64,000 bases of DNA from Clostridium_AT stratigraminis (lineage in GTDB: Bacteria; Bacillota; Clostridia; Clostridiales; Clostridiaceae): positions 422,437-486,436 of the forward strand of contig NZ_JBJHZZ010000002.1 in the NCBI RefSeq assembly GCF_045310675.1, given 5' to 3'. This document shows positions 9,212-16,397 of this stretch, piece by piece (the first letter of the stretch is position 1; every line of letters begins with the position of its first letter). Position numbers and translations under genes: made by a program. The notes below the pieces were generated by a model. The model saw only the letters and a program-made list of their open reading frames with translations. It did no database searches and was not told the DNA's origin.

Positions 9212-9262
9212 TTCATTAATCACTAAATAATGATTGATGAATCTTATATGAAAGTTGCGAAA
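9212..9262 (-). repeat. Hairpin-plus-motif repeat, copy 4
   Basis: An 11-bp hairpin with loop CTAAATAA (9212-9241; arms TTCATTAATCA and TGATTGATGAA) precedes CTTATATGAAAGTTGCGAA. The whole 51-55 bases match copy 5 at about 78%. Where the stems differ, a C-G pair is replaced by an A-T pair, which preserves the fold. Confidence 0.65.
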
Positions 9263-9272
9263 TAAAGTATTT

Positions 9273-9752
9273 TTACCTAAATAAGTCCATTTTTAATTCA
9301 ATTTCGTGTTTTAATGGTATATCAAATTCACCAAGTAAAGGAATGGATGGCTTTAACTTTCTTGAAATATCTAATGCATTATGGTAAAGTTTTATCATAT
9401 CAAATCCAAGTTTTTGGTAGAAACGTAGGGAAATTATATTATCATTTGTTGTAATCAATTTTATTTTCCGGCATTTATTCTCTCTTGCTGTTTCAATAAC
9501 TTTGTTTACGAGGGCAGTTCCAATTCCTTGCTTTTCATTCAAACTATCTAAAGACATAATTTCACAGTCAGTGTCATTAATTTTATATGTTACTAATCCA
9601 ATAATTTTTTCGCTTTCGTATATAACAAAACCATCCAAGATTGTCATATCAACCAATTCACCTCTAACAACCATGACGGTAGAAAACCAACGTAAACTAA
9701 TAAAATCATTAATTTGTTTTCTGTTTTCAGACGATATTGTTTTTATATCCAT
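9273..9752 (-). CDS. GNAT family N-acetyltransferase
   Basis: The start is placed at ATG 9752 (MDIKTIS) because a longer reading to 9803 runs into repeat copy 5; this gives 159 residues. The acetyl-CoA pyrophosphate loop is EKQGIGTALV about residue 77, followed by the helix NKVIETARENKC. The C-terminal FYQKLGF is typical of the fold. The substrate is unknown; the family includes enzymes acting on antibiotics, amino acids and proteins. The C-terminal tail of about 35 residues (KPSIPLLGEFDIPLKHEIEL) extends beyond the core and is characteristic of a subgroup. It lies between repeat copies 4 and 5. Confidence 0.85.
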   Translation of the reverse strand: MDIKTISSENRKQINDFISLRWFSTVMVVRGELVDMTILDGFVIYESEKIIGLVTYKINDTDCEIMSLDSLNEKQGIGTALVNKVIETARENKCRKIKLITTNDNIISLRFYQKLGFDMIKLYHNALDISRKLKPSIPLLGEFDIPLKHEIELKMDLFR

Positions 9753-9805
9753 ACTCTTATTCTCTCTTTCATTTTCAAAGTATAATTGGGCATAATTTAT
9801 CATTG

Positions 9806-9860
9806 TTCATTAATAACTAAATAATTATTGTTGAGACTTATAAGAAAATTATGAACTAAT
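9806..9860 (-). repeat. Hairpin-plus-motif repeat, copy 5
   Basis: The hairpin 9806-9835 has the same CTAAATAA loop as copy 4, followed by CTTATAAGAAAATTATGAAC. It fills almost the whole 64-base space between the two GNAT genes. Confidence 0.65.
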
Positions 9861-9867
9861 AATCTTT

Positions 9868-10320
9868 TTAATACTTGTAAATCATACCATTACTAATATC
9901 TGTAAAACCATGCTTTTCATATAATTTTCTCCCAATATCTGTCGCATTTAACATGATAACTTCATAATCTCGCTCTTTGGCTTTTTCTAATAATTTTGTT
10001 AAGATTGTACTTCCTATCATTTGTCTTCTAAACCTTTCATGCACATACATACTTGTTATATAGGCATTTTTACCTGTCATATTTGAAACAGATGGGACAG
10101 AATTGTAATAGAACATAATCCCTGTACCAACTACATTTGAATTACTTTCAGCTAATACCACTGTGCATTCTCCACTTAATATTTTTGTTTTGAAATATTT
10201 TTCAATATTTATTTTTAGATTTTGATACTCTTTATTAGATGGTACTACTTCCAAAAATTCCAATCTCAAAGAAACAAGCAAATTTAAATCCTTTATTTCA
10301 GCGAATTTATATGTAATCAT
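9868..10320 (-). CDS. GNAT family N-acetyltransferase
   Basis: The 150-residue protein starts at ATG 10320 behind a GGGGGCATTT site. It begins ITYKFAEIKDLNLLVSLR; the CoA-binding motif is RRQMIGSTILTKLLEKAKE about residues 100-118, and the C-terminal strand is KLYEKHGFTDISNGMIYKY. It is a compact single-domain enzyme of unknown substrate. Little similarity to the neighbouring GNAT is apparent, so the pair is not a recent duplication. Its 3' end is 8 bases from repeat copy 5. The gene-free 100 bases upstream contain an 8-bp palindrome (TTAATTAT with ATAATTAA) and then the right inverted repeat of the block. Confidence 0.85.
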   Translation of the reverse strand: MITYKFAEIKDLNLLVSLRLEFLEVVPSNKEYQNLKINIEKYFKTKILSGECTVVLAESNSNVVGTGIMFYYNSVPSVSNMTGKNAYITSMYVHERFRRQMIGSTILTKLLEKAKERDYEVIMLNATDIGRKLYEKHGFTDISNGMIYKY

Positions 10321-10420
10321 AAATGCCCCCTATATTATATTTAATATACGCATTAAAATACAATTGTGTCTTAAGTTAATTATACCGAATATGGATAATT
10401 AAGTATATTAAAACATCTTG

Positions 10421-10448
10421 ATTTTCAACACTATTCGTTAACAGAACC
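10421..10448 (-). repeat. Right terminal inverted repeat of the passenger block
   Basis: Read on the minus strand it begins GGTTCTGTTAACGAAT and pairs with 7581-7608 at 23 of 28 positions. Together the two copies delimit 2,868 bases holding five minus-strand genes and no transposase. Confidence 0.6.
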
Positions 10449-10785
10449 TAAAAAAAATAACCTTGAATAGATTCATAGCTATATCAAGGAACATTTATAC
10501 GAATGATTCTATTTGTAGTTGAAATCATAAGGATTGCCTTACCAGAAGTTGGCATAACAGATGGAATATACAAGTAGATAGAATAGTAATAGAAAAGGAA
10601 ATTAAAGCTATACAAATATATGCTTTTAATATATACTTTAGGTATTATAGCGAGTGGGATACTCAAAAATTAATTTCATTCCAGACAGGTTGCCGACCAG
10701 GACTTTCTCTAAATGGAGGAGGTCCTTTACATTATAGAAACATAAATAATTAATTCAGTTTAATAGATAACGCTATTGATTAAGA
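10449..10785. other. Gene-poor stretch with a start-less reading frame
   Basis: No convincing gene is present. On the plus strand codons 10523-10750 are open for 76 residues ending CRPGLSLNGGGPLHYRNINN before a stop, but there is no start codon, so this may be the tail of a decayed gene. An imperfect hairpin, CCTTGA with TCAAGG, spans about 10463-10491. A minus-strand reading of 60 residues across 10484-10666 is low-complexity and lacks a binding site. Confidence 0.3.
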
Positions 10786-10815
10786 TAAAAAAGCAGAGCT
10801 ACTTCCCGATAGCTC
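10786..10815 (-). terminator. Terminator of the 10868 gene
   Basis: On the minus strand GAGCTA and TAGCTC enclose an 8-base loop, followed by TGCTTTTTTATC. Confidence 0.65.
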
Positions 10816-10867
10816 CCTAAGTAATATTTTTTTAAACCTAAAAAAGAAATATAAAGAGATATTTATA

Positions 10868-11110
10868 TTATACTACAAATGGACTACAATAATCATCCAG
10901 AAAATTTTCATGAATGACTGAATATATATAATTATTGAATGTAGTTCTTAAGACAAAATAGCAATATATATAACCACTAATATCTTTATCGCTTGGCTCA
11001 CATTCAATGTCACCTACAGTTTGTGAAACTGCCAACATCTTTATATAATCTGGTTCTGTTTCCTGACCATTCAATTTAAATGAATCTCCTGTTTTATATT
11101 TAGGTTGCAA
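10868..11110 (-). CDS. Hypothetical protein, 80 residues
   Basis: The start is TTG 11110, eight bases after a strong GAGGAGGAG site. The product is acidic and soluble (KYKTGDSFKLNGQETEPDY, then DIECEPSDKDISGYIYCYF). No signal peptide or membrane segment is present. The family was not recognised. It lies 68 bases downstream of a putative metallopeptidase gene on the same strand and has its own terminator, so the two could be co-transcribed. Confidence 0.55.
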   Translation of the reverse strand: MQPKYKTGDSFKLNGQETEPDYIKMLAVSQTVGDIECEPSDKDISGYIYCYFVLRTTFNNYIYSVIHENFLDDYCSPFVV

Positions 11111-11178
11111 TTAACACTCCTCCTCTCAAAATAATGTAAAAACATTTCAATACTCTATTAAGCGATTTAGTTAATTCA

Positions 11179-11673
11179 TTAATTTTTTTTCACATTTTTA
11201 AATTCCACATATTCAATATCATATCCAAGCATATTTGAAAATTCCTTTAAGTGTTTTGCAATGAAGTCTCTTGCGTACTCATTGGCCTCAATTTCGTATC
11301 GAGACCTATTAGCAATCATCCTCCATAAGCCAAGTCTTCTAAATTGCTCATGATGCTTTATTTCATGCAACAAAATAAATATCATCATAATTTTTAGTTG
11401 TTCAGTAGATGTAATAGTTCTGTCCCTTTTATGAGCAAATTCAAAGAAATAAATTTTACAAGGTATGATGTTGGGGCACATACTACCAATATAAAATGCA
11501 CTAATCTTACCTGTAAAAAAAGGAAAAATAAATATATTGGGATGTTGTATAAGATATTTCAAATAATGGAGTTTAGTTCTGAAAATAAAAATATCAATGT
11601 CTATAGAACTTAATCTTACAATTTGTTCAACTTGTTCAGTTGTTAATATCTCACCTTTATTAAATATATTCAT
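11179..11673 (-). CDS. Putative zinc metallopeptidase, ImmA/IrrE-like
   Basis: The 164-residue product has HEIKHHEQF about residues 103-111, an HExxH zinc-binding motif, followed about 25 residues later by EIEANEYARDFIAKHL. That second glutamate in an ExxANxxA context is the hallmark of the ImmA/IrrE (M78) minigluzincin group, whose members cleave repressors of mobile elements or stress regulons. The N-terminal half has no clear domain; the stretch NIFIFPFFTGKISAFYIG is hydrophobic. ATG 11673 follows TTGGAGAATTT. No partner repressor gene is next to it, so the substrate is unknown. Confidence 0.6.
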   Translation of the reverse strand: MNIFNKGEILTTEQVEQIVRLSSIDIDIFIFRTKLHYLKYLIQHPNIFIFPFFTGKISAFYIGSMCPNIIPCKIYFFEFAHKRDRTITSTEQLKIMMIFILLHEIKHHEQFRRLGLWRMIANRSRYEIEANEYARDFIAKHLKEFSNMLGYDIEYVEFKNVKKN

Positions 11674-11830
11674 AAATTCTCCAATCTTACATTATTCGGT
11701 CATTTCCATTCCTCATTGTCAAAGATAAAATCTTGGCCATTTAATACATATTCCTCGTATTTCTTTTAAATATATGTAGGAATTTGAGAAATATAATGCT
11801 GAATATACTGCAAAATCAAAATACTATTTA

Positions 11831-11992
11831 CTAACCTAAATCTTCTTTATCGGGCTTATTCTCTTCTAAATATTTTTTTATTCTTGCATGTCTGGTTGTA
11901 TTTATCATAACTCGTATGAAAAAGTAGGCCACTGATGATAGAATTAATATTCCTAATATACTAACAAACATAAATGTAAAAGAACTTTCCAC
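11831..11992 (-). CDS. Small single-pass membrane protein
   Basis: The best start is GTG 11992 behind AAAGGAGG; the longer TTG-initiated reading (12013) places that site inside the coding sequence. The result is 53 residues with one membrane helix, SFTFMFVSILGILILSSVAYFF, followed by a charged tail (RHARIKKYLEENKPDKEDLG). No family was recognised. The amphipathic charged tail suggests a cytoplasmic anchor for another protein. Confidence 0.5.
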   Translation of the reverse strand: MESSFTFMFVSILGILILSSVAYFFIRVMINTTRHARIKKYLEENKPDKEDLG

Positions 11993-12134
11993 TATCCCAT
12001 ATCCTCCTTTCAAAATAAATTTAGTAATAAAGTATAGGCACAGGGTATCTATACAGCTATCCTACGGTTAATAATTTCTATTACAAAAGTAAATGAATAA
12101 AAGGAATTAAACTAAGTAGTGAAGCAAATAAAAA

Positions 12135-12194
12135 ACTCTTGACTCAAATTTTTGTAAATTATTTTTTACAAAATATTTTTTTTGAGCCAAGAGT
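12135..12194 (-). terminator. Large inverted repeat, terminator on the minus strand
   Basis: The outer arms ACTCTTGACTCAAA and TTTGAGCCAAGAGT pair at 13 of 14 positions; the interior holds the TGTAAA-TTTACA palindrome also found at 2488-2505. On the minus strand a TTTTTTATTT run follows. It would end transcripts coming from the 12281 small ORF; nothing on the plus strand needs it. Confidence 0.55.
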
Positions 12195-12281
12195 GTATAT
12201 ATAGCAAGATAGTTGATTTTGCTGATTAAAATATTTAGTAGGTCTGTGATAGATAAAAAATAGTTCTTTTAAGGTTTTCAC
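12159..12281 (-). CDS. Possible 40-residue small ORF, divergent from the AlbA_2 gene
   Basis: On the minus strand, GATATAAT (a -10 candidate around 12325-12332) precedes AAAGGACACTAAGATT and a GTG start at 12281. The encoded peptide runs MKTLKELFFIYHRPTKYF and ends GSKKIFCKK inside an inverted repeat that has a T-run on this strand (12135-12194). Promoter, binding site, frame and terminator together make a plausible small gene or leader. There is no homology to support it and AT-rich sequence readily gives such signals by chance. Confidence 0.3.
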   Translation of the reverse strand: MKTLKELFFIYHRPTKYFNQQNQLSCYIYTLGSKKIFCKK

Positions 12282-12415
12282 AATCTTAGTGTCCTTTCTT
12301 TAAATAACTTTTTAAACTATAATTATTATATCAGAATTTTATAGTATAAACAAAATAAATTCTCCTAAATTATAACAAAAATTTTCTGGATATATGGTAA
12401 AATTGGGGGGAAAAC

Positions 12416-13711
12416 ATGGAATATAAGAAATTCATAGAGCTTTTACAAAAAGGGGAATGTAAAACTATAGATTACAAAATAGAATGTAATGCTTTTGTAA
12501 AAGGGAAAGAGAAAGCCACTGCTGAATTGGTTAAAGATATTATTGCCTTTGCGAATAATGGTAATGTAGCGAGTTTTTTGATTATAGGTGTTGCAAATGA
12601 CCGTAATGGATTTAAGTCAGTTGAGAATAGAAACCTCACTGACGATAATCTTCAAACTATATGTAGGGACTATATATTTCCTATACCAAAGGTAAAGCTG
12701 ATTGAATGTTGCTGGGATAAGGTTACTGATGAAAGACATAAAGACAACAAATTCGTAGTAATTCAGATTGGCCCACATGCACGTCAATGCTTTAGATTTA
12801 ATAGGGATTGTATTAACTACGATATGAAGTATTGTTTCAAAAAAAGCGAAGTATGGATAAGGCGAGAAGCGACAAGTGATTTAGCAATTCCAGAGGAAAT
12901 AAAAAGACTACTTGAAGGAAAAGAAGCAATAAGTGAAGAAAAGTTAGATAATAATGTGGATTATACCAGATTACCCGACCACGAATACAGGAGGGCAATC
13001 AGGAAGGATTTAAATTGGTTAATTAAAGAGCTAAATGGTAGTATACAAGATATACCAGGCACAGGAAAGTACAAGGATATAAGATGGAGTATATTAAGTA
13101 TCAATATAAGAAATCAGAAACTTAAGATTTTAATTTTAATAATTGATAAATGCAATGAAAAGGGCTTTATTGCAAAACTATGTAGGGAGATTCCTGTTCT
13201 ACATCATGGAGTTATCCTTATTTCTGTTGGGAATGCTACAGCTTCTTCTGTTGAGCATAATTATCTAAAGATAAAAGAATCCTGGGGCTGGTTTTGTATT
13301 AATTCTCATACTTTTGTGGGTAAACTTATTAATAGTTTTCCAGATAGCCAGGAGAACAAAATGAAAGACAAGCAGACTTTTTGTATTGTTTTGGAAAAGG
13401 TTAAAAGCACTCAGTTACTATATGAAAGACTACTAATGGCTATAAAAAATCTAACAGAAAAAGAGGACATAATAGCACATACAAGTGAAATATATCAAAC
13501 CATTAATAATTGTTTGCTTGATTGGAGAAGTTCTGGTTGTATAATGAAAACAGAGAAAACTATTTCGGATTATTATATTAAGAAAATTGCTAAAGGTGAA
13601 GAAATAAAAACATTAAAGACGAATGAGTTTATCGACATTGAAAGATATGGAAAAGTAGTAATGAAAAGAGTAACAGGTTTGTACGATACCATTGATAGAT
13701 TCTTAGAATAA
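12416..13711 (+). CDS. AlbA_2 (Schlafen-type) domain protein
   Basis: The 431-residue product opens with a divergent AlbA_2 domain: TIDYKIECNAF, then AELVKDIIAFANNGNVASF and LIIGVANDRNGF, about residues 15-65, ending with EVWIRREATSDLAIPEEI near residue 150. The remaining 280 residues contain ISVGNATASSVEHNYLKIKES and a helical tail and match no family I know. AlbA_2 proteins bind nucleic acid and recur in phage-defence loci and as transcription regulators. The ATG follows a GGGGGG site. The position behind a restriction-modification system suggests a defence or regulatory role, which is inference. No ATPase or nuclease motif was seen in the C-terminal part. Confidence 0.7.
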   Translation: MEYKKFIELLQKGECKTIDYKIECNAFVKGKEKATAELVKDIIAFANNGNVASFLIIGVANDRNGFKSVENRNLTDDNLQTICRDYIFPIPKVKLIECCWDKVTDERHKDNKFVVIQIGPHARQCFRFNRDCINYDMKYCFKKSEVWIRREATSDLAIPEEIKRLLEGKEAISEEKLDNNVDYTRLPDHEYRRAIRKDLNWLIKELNGSIQDIPGTGKYKDIRWSILSINIRNQKLKILILIIDKCNEKGFIAKLCREIPVLHHGVILISVGNATASSVEHNYLKIKESWGWFCINSHTFVGKLINSFPDSQENKMKDKQTFCIVLEKVKSTQLLYERLLMAIKNLTEKEDIIAHTSEIYQTINNCLLDWRSSGCIMKTEKTISDYYIKKIAKGEEIKTLKTNEFIDIERYGKVVMKRVTGLYDTIDRFLE

Positions 13712-13859
13712 GAGAATTATTATTTTACATAGGAAGTTAATACAAATAACTTGGGTGATGTAATTTGCTATATATCTCCATTACTAAGAAAAAAGGTACT
13801 GATTAGTATGCAGAAAAGAGGATATAATCAATACTATTCTTGCTGAGGGAGATTTTAAT
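13712..13859 (+). other. Spacer between the AlbA_2 gene and the 13860 gene
   Basis: No gene is present beyond a 12-codon reading frame (ATG 13808, MQKRGYNQYYSC) preceded by AAAAAAGG. It ends one base before the GAGGGAG site of the next gene and could be a leader peptide; the evidence is slight. Confidence 0.2.
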
Positions 13860-14111
13860 ATGAATATTGATGAAAAAGTACAGTTAGCTTATTGTCTTAT
13901 GTTAAAATCAAATGAAGAAAGTAGAATTGATATACTTCTTCAGTTATATGATTTTATTAAAGAATTAATAGAAGACATTGAGGTGGACTTTAACAGCATT
14001 AGGAGTTTTTCTCTTGAAACGTTTGATATGTTTGATTCAATTAGATACAGATATAATCCAGAGTATCATAGAGTATGTGATTTGGCATTAAAAAATATCG
14101 GTTATTGTTAG
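13860..14111 (+). CDS. Hypothetical protein, 83 residues
   Basis: ATG 13860 sits eight bases after GAGGGAG. The small acidic, mostly helical protein (LLQLYDFIKELIEDIEVDF) has no signal peptide or membrane helix and no recognised family. Its stop codon touches repeat copy 6. It may be co-transcribed with the AlbA_2 gene 148 bases upstream; no terminator is visible between them. Confidence 0.5.
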   Translation: MNIDEKVQLAYCLMLKSNEESRIDILLQLYDFIKELIEDIEVDFNSIRSFSLETFDMFDSIRYRYNPEYHRVCDLALKNIGYC

Positions 14112-14140
14112 TTTATAAGAAGATTGCAATTGGAAATTAA
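14112..14140 (-). repeat. Motif repeat, copy 6
   Basis: TTTATAAGAAGATTGCAATT shares a 13-base identical core with copy 2. As with the other copies it is on the 3' side of a minus-strand gene (nadE), although beyond that gene's terminator. Confidence 0.35.
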
Positions 14141-14164
14141 CTAAAGTGAAAAATGTATTTTACG

Positions 14165-14198
14165 AAAATAGCAGGGTTTAGTTTAACCCTGCTATTTT
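14165..14198. terminator. Bidirectional terminator between the 13860 gene and nadE
   Basis: A perfect 14-bp stem, AAAATAGCAGGGTT with AACCCTGCTATTTT and a 6-base loop, has A/T runs on both sides. It serves two convergent genes. Confidence 0.88.
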
Positions 14199-14241
14199 TA
14201 AAATTATATTTTATATCCTTTAGTCGGCTGTAGATGCTATA

Positions 14242-16242
14242 TTACTCTTCTATTTCTGAAAGCTCTTTTAACCACAAATCTGCCGAAGCGTCACTTGGCA
14301 TACGCCAATCTCCTCTTGGGGATAAGGAAACTGAGCCAACTTTAACACCATCTGGCATACAAGAACGTTTGAATTGTTGTGTAAAGAAACGCTTATAAAA
14401 AGTCTTCATATCCCTTAATATATTTTTCTTATCAATATTGGTTTCGTTGCCTCCATTTTTTAACGCACTTAACATTATGGAATTTATATATAAATCATAG
14501 ATTTTTTTAGGGCTAAAGCCATATCGAAGCATATAGTACAAAATGAAGTCGTGAACAACGTATGAACCAATAGCTTCTTCAGTTTTCTGAGCGATTGTTC
14601 CATCAGGGTTAGGAGGCAATAATTCAGGACTAATTGGAGTATCACATATATCAAGTAAAGTTGATTTGATTTCATTGTCTTGCTTTTTAGCATATGAATT
14701 AACAATACTCTTAACCAGTGTCTTTGGTATTGATGAATTAACCCCATACATGCTCATTTGGTCTCCATTATAGGTACACCATCCCAATGCTAATTCAGAT
14801 AAGTCACCAGTTCCTACAACGATACCATTGTATCTATTTGCCATATCCATAAGAATTTGAGTTCTTTCTCGTGCTTGTACGTTCTCATAGGTAATGTCAT
14901 GAATATTCATATCATGCTCAATGTCATTGTAGTGTTGAATACAAGCATCCTTTATTGAAATTTCTTTTGAGGTTATATTTAATGTCTTCATTAGACTTTT
15001 AGAGTTATCTAATGTTCTATTTGTTGTGCCAAAGCCAGGCATTGTTATACCCATTATGCCTTTCATGTCATAACCATTAATCTTAAATGCTTCTACAGCA
15101 ACAATTAATGCCAATGTAGAATCTAATCCACCAGAGATACCAATTACTACTTTATCGCAATGAATTTTCTTTAGTCTTTGGGCTAATCCAGTAGCTTGTA
15201 TATTTAAGATTTCTTCTGAACGACTATCAATATTTTTGGGCACGAAAGGTAAAATTGACAACTCTTTATTTGATTTAAAATTTACAAATTTTGGTTCAAA
15301 AGTTTTTGTATAAATGTGCTTATATTCTGTCTTGTATTCCTGTCTATCGTGAACTAACATATATGAGCTATTAACAGCTCTATCATTCAAGCATTTTTCA
15401 ATATCAATTTCTCCATAGGTTATTTGTTTGTTTTCAAAGAACTTTGTTTCAGCTACTATATAGCCATTTTCGGCTATAATACAATGACCTGAAAAAACAG
15501 TGTCAGTAGTGGACTCAACACTTGTTGCACAAGCATATATATAACCACACATACATTTTGCAGAGTGCATTTTGACTAAATCTTCACGATAATCAGTTTT
15601 GCCAATTGTTTCGTTACTTGCAGATAGATTTACAACTATATTCGCACCCTGTAAACAATGGTATGACGAAGGGGGAATAGGAACCCATAAATCCTCGCAA
15701 ATATCAGCACTGATAATTGCTCCTGTTTGTTCATCTTCGACAAGTAAATTTGGTGTAAATGGAACTACTTCTCCATACATCATAATTTCGTTATTTAGTC
15801 TATAACTTGAAGGCTTGAAGTACCTTGCTTCATAGTAAATTCCATAGTTTGGGATAAATGTTTTAGGGATAACCCCTAAGATTTTTCCTTTATGAATAGC
15901 AATAGCACAGTTAAACAATTGGTTATCTTTTCTTATCGGCATACCAACAAATGTGATTGGACTAAACTCATTATTTGATTTTTCAATAAACCTTTTTAAT
16001 TCCTTCTTAGCACCATCAATTAATGTTGAGCTGTTGAATAAGTCCCCACATGAATAGCCAGTTATGCACAGCTCTGGATAAACAACAATTCTTGTATGTT
16101 TCTCTCCTGTTCTGTTTTTCTCACTTACCTCATTGATAAGTTCTAACATTCTATCTACATTGTATTTTGGATTACCTATATGAATTGAAGTAGGTGTTAA
16201 CGTTGCTACTTCAATTATTCCATTATTCAATAAGTTACTCAT
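14242..16242 (-). CDS. nadE: Glutamine-dependent NAD(+) synthetase (element-borne copy)
   Basis: This enzyme makes NAD+ from deamido-NAD+, ATP and glutamine. It has 666 residues. The N-terminal nitrilase-type glutaminase has its triad in YPELCITGY (Glu), IPKTFIPNYGIYYE (Lys) and ISADICEDLW (Cys). The C-terminal synthetase has the ATP-binding loop VIGISGGLDSTLALIV and GTGDLSELALGWCTYNGDQM. ATG 16242 follows AATAGGAGAG. The neighbouring nadE fragment (16398-16766) looks only about 35-40% similar to this N-terminus, so this copy is of different origin, consistent with arrival as cargo. It would keep NAD synthesis working after the resident gene was cut. A run of TA dinucleotides and several -10-like TATAAT sequences lie upstream (16320-16380). 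Confidence 0.93.
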   Translation of the reverse strand: MSNLLNNGIIEVATLTPTSIHIGNPKYNVDRMLELINEVSEKNRTGEKHTRIVVYPELCITGYSCGDLFNSSTLIDGAKKELKRFIEKSNNEFSPITFVGMPIRKDNQLFNCAIAIHKGKILGVIPKTFIPNYGIYYEARYFKPSSYRLNNEIMMYGEVVPFTPNLLVEDEQTGAIISADICEDLWVPIPPSSYHCLQGANIVVNLSASNETIGKTDYREDLVKMHSAKCMCGYIYACATSVESTTDTVFSGHCIIAENGYIVAETKFFENKQITYGEIDIEKCLNDRAVNSSYMLVHDRQEYKTEYKHIYTKTFEPKFVNFKSNKELSILPFVPKNIDSRSEEILNIQATGLAQRLKKIHCDKVVIGISGGLDSTLALIVAVEAFKINGYDMKGIMGITMPGFGTTNRTLDNSKSLMKTLNITSKEISIKDACIQHYNDIEHDMNIHDITYENVQARERTQILMDMANRYNGIVVGTGDLSELALGWCTYNGDQMSMYGVNSSIPKTLVKSIVNSYAKKQDNEIKSTLLDICDTPISPELLPPNPDGTIAQKTEEAIGSYVVHDFILYYMLRYGFSPKKIYDLYINSIMLSALKNGGNETNIDKKNILRDMKTFYKRFFTQQFKRSCMPDGVKVGSVSLSPRGDWRMPSDASADLWLKELSEIEE

Positions 16243-16397
16243 TTTTCTTTCTCTCCTATTCCTTTTAATCTATATAGATTACCTTCTTTATCTTCTCTTT
16301 ACTTATCTTACTATTGTATTGGAGTGTACAATGAATTATAAGGTATAATATAATTATTATATATATATATATTGAACATATATGATATTTACCATAA

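Noticed and set aside
9212..9241. Repeat copy 4 hairpin as an ordinary terminator
   Set aside because: No T-run follows on either strand and a separate, textbook terminator lies at 9121-9149.
10484..10666. A 60-residue minus-strand reading frame
   Set aside because: It is low-complexity (Tyr/Ile/Ser-rich), has no ribosome binding site, and the plus-strand frame across the same bases looks at least as gene-like.
16320..16380. Microsatellite-like TA run as a transposon end
   Set aside because: Dinucleotide TA runs are common in this AT-rich genome and no matching sequence was available from the left end of the element.
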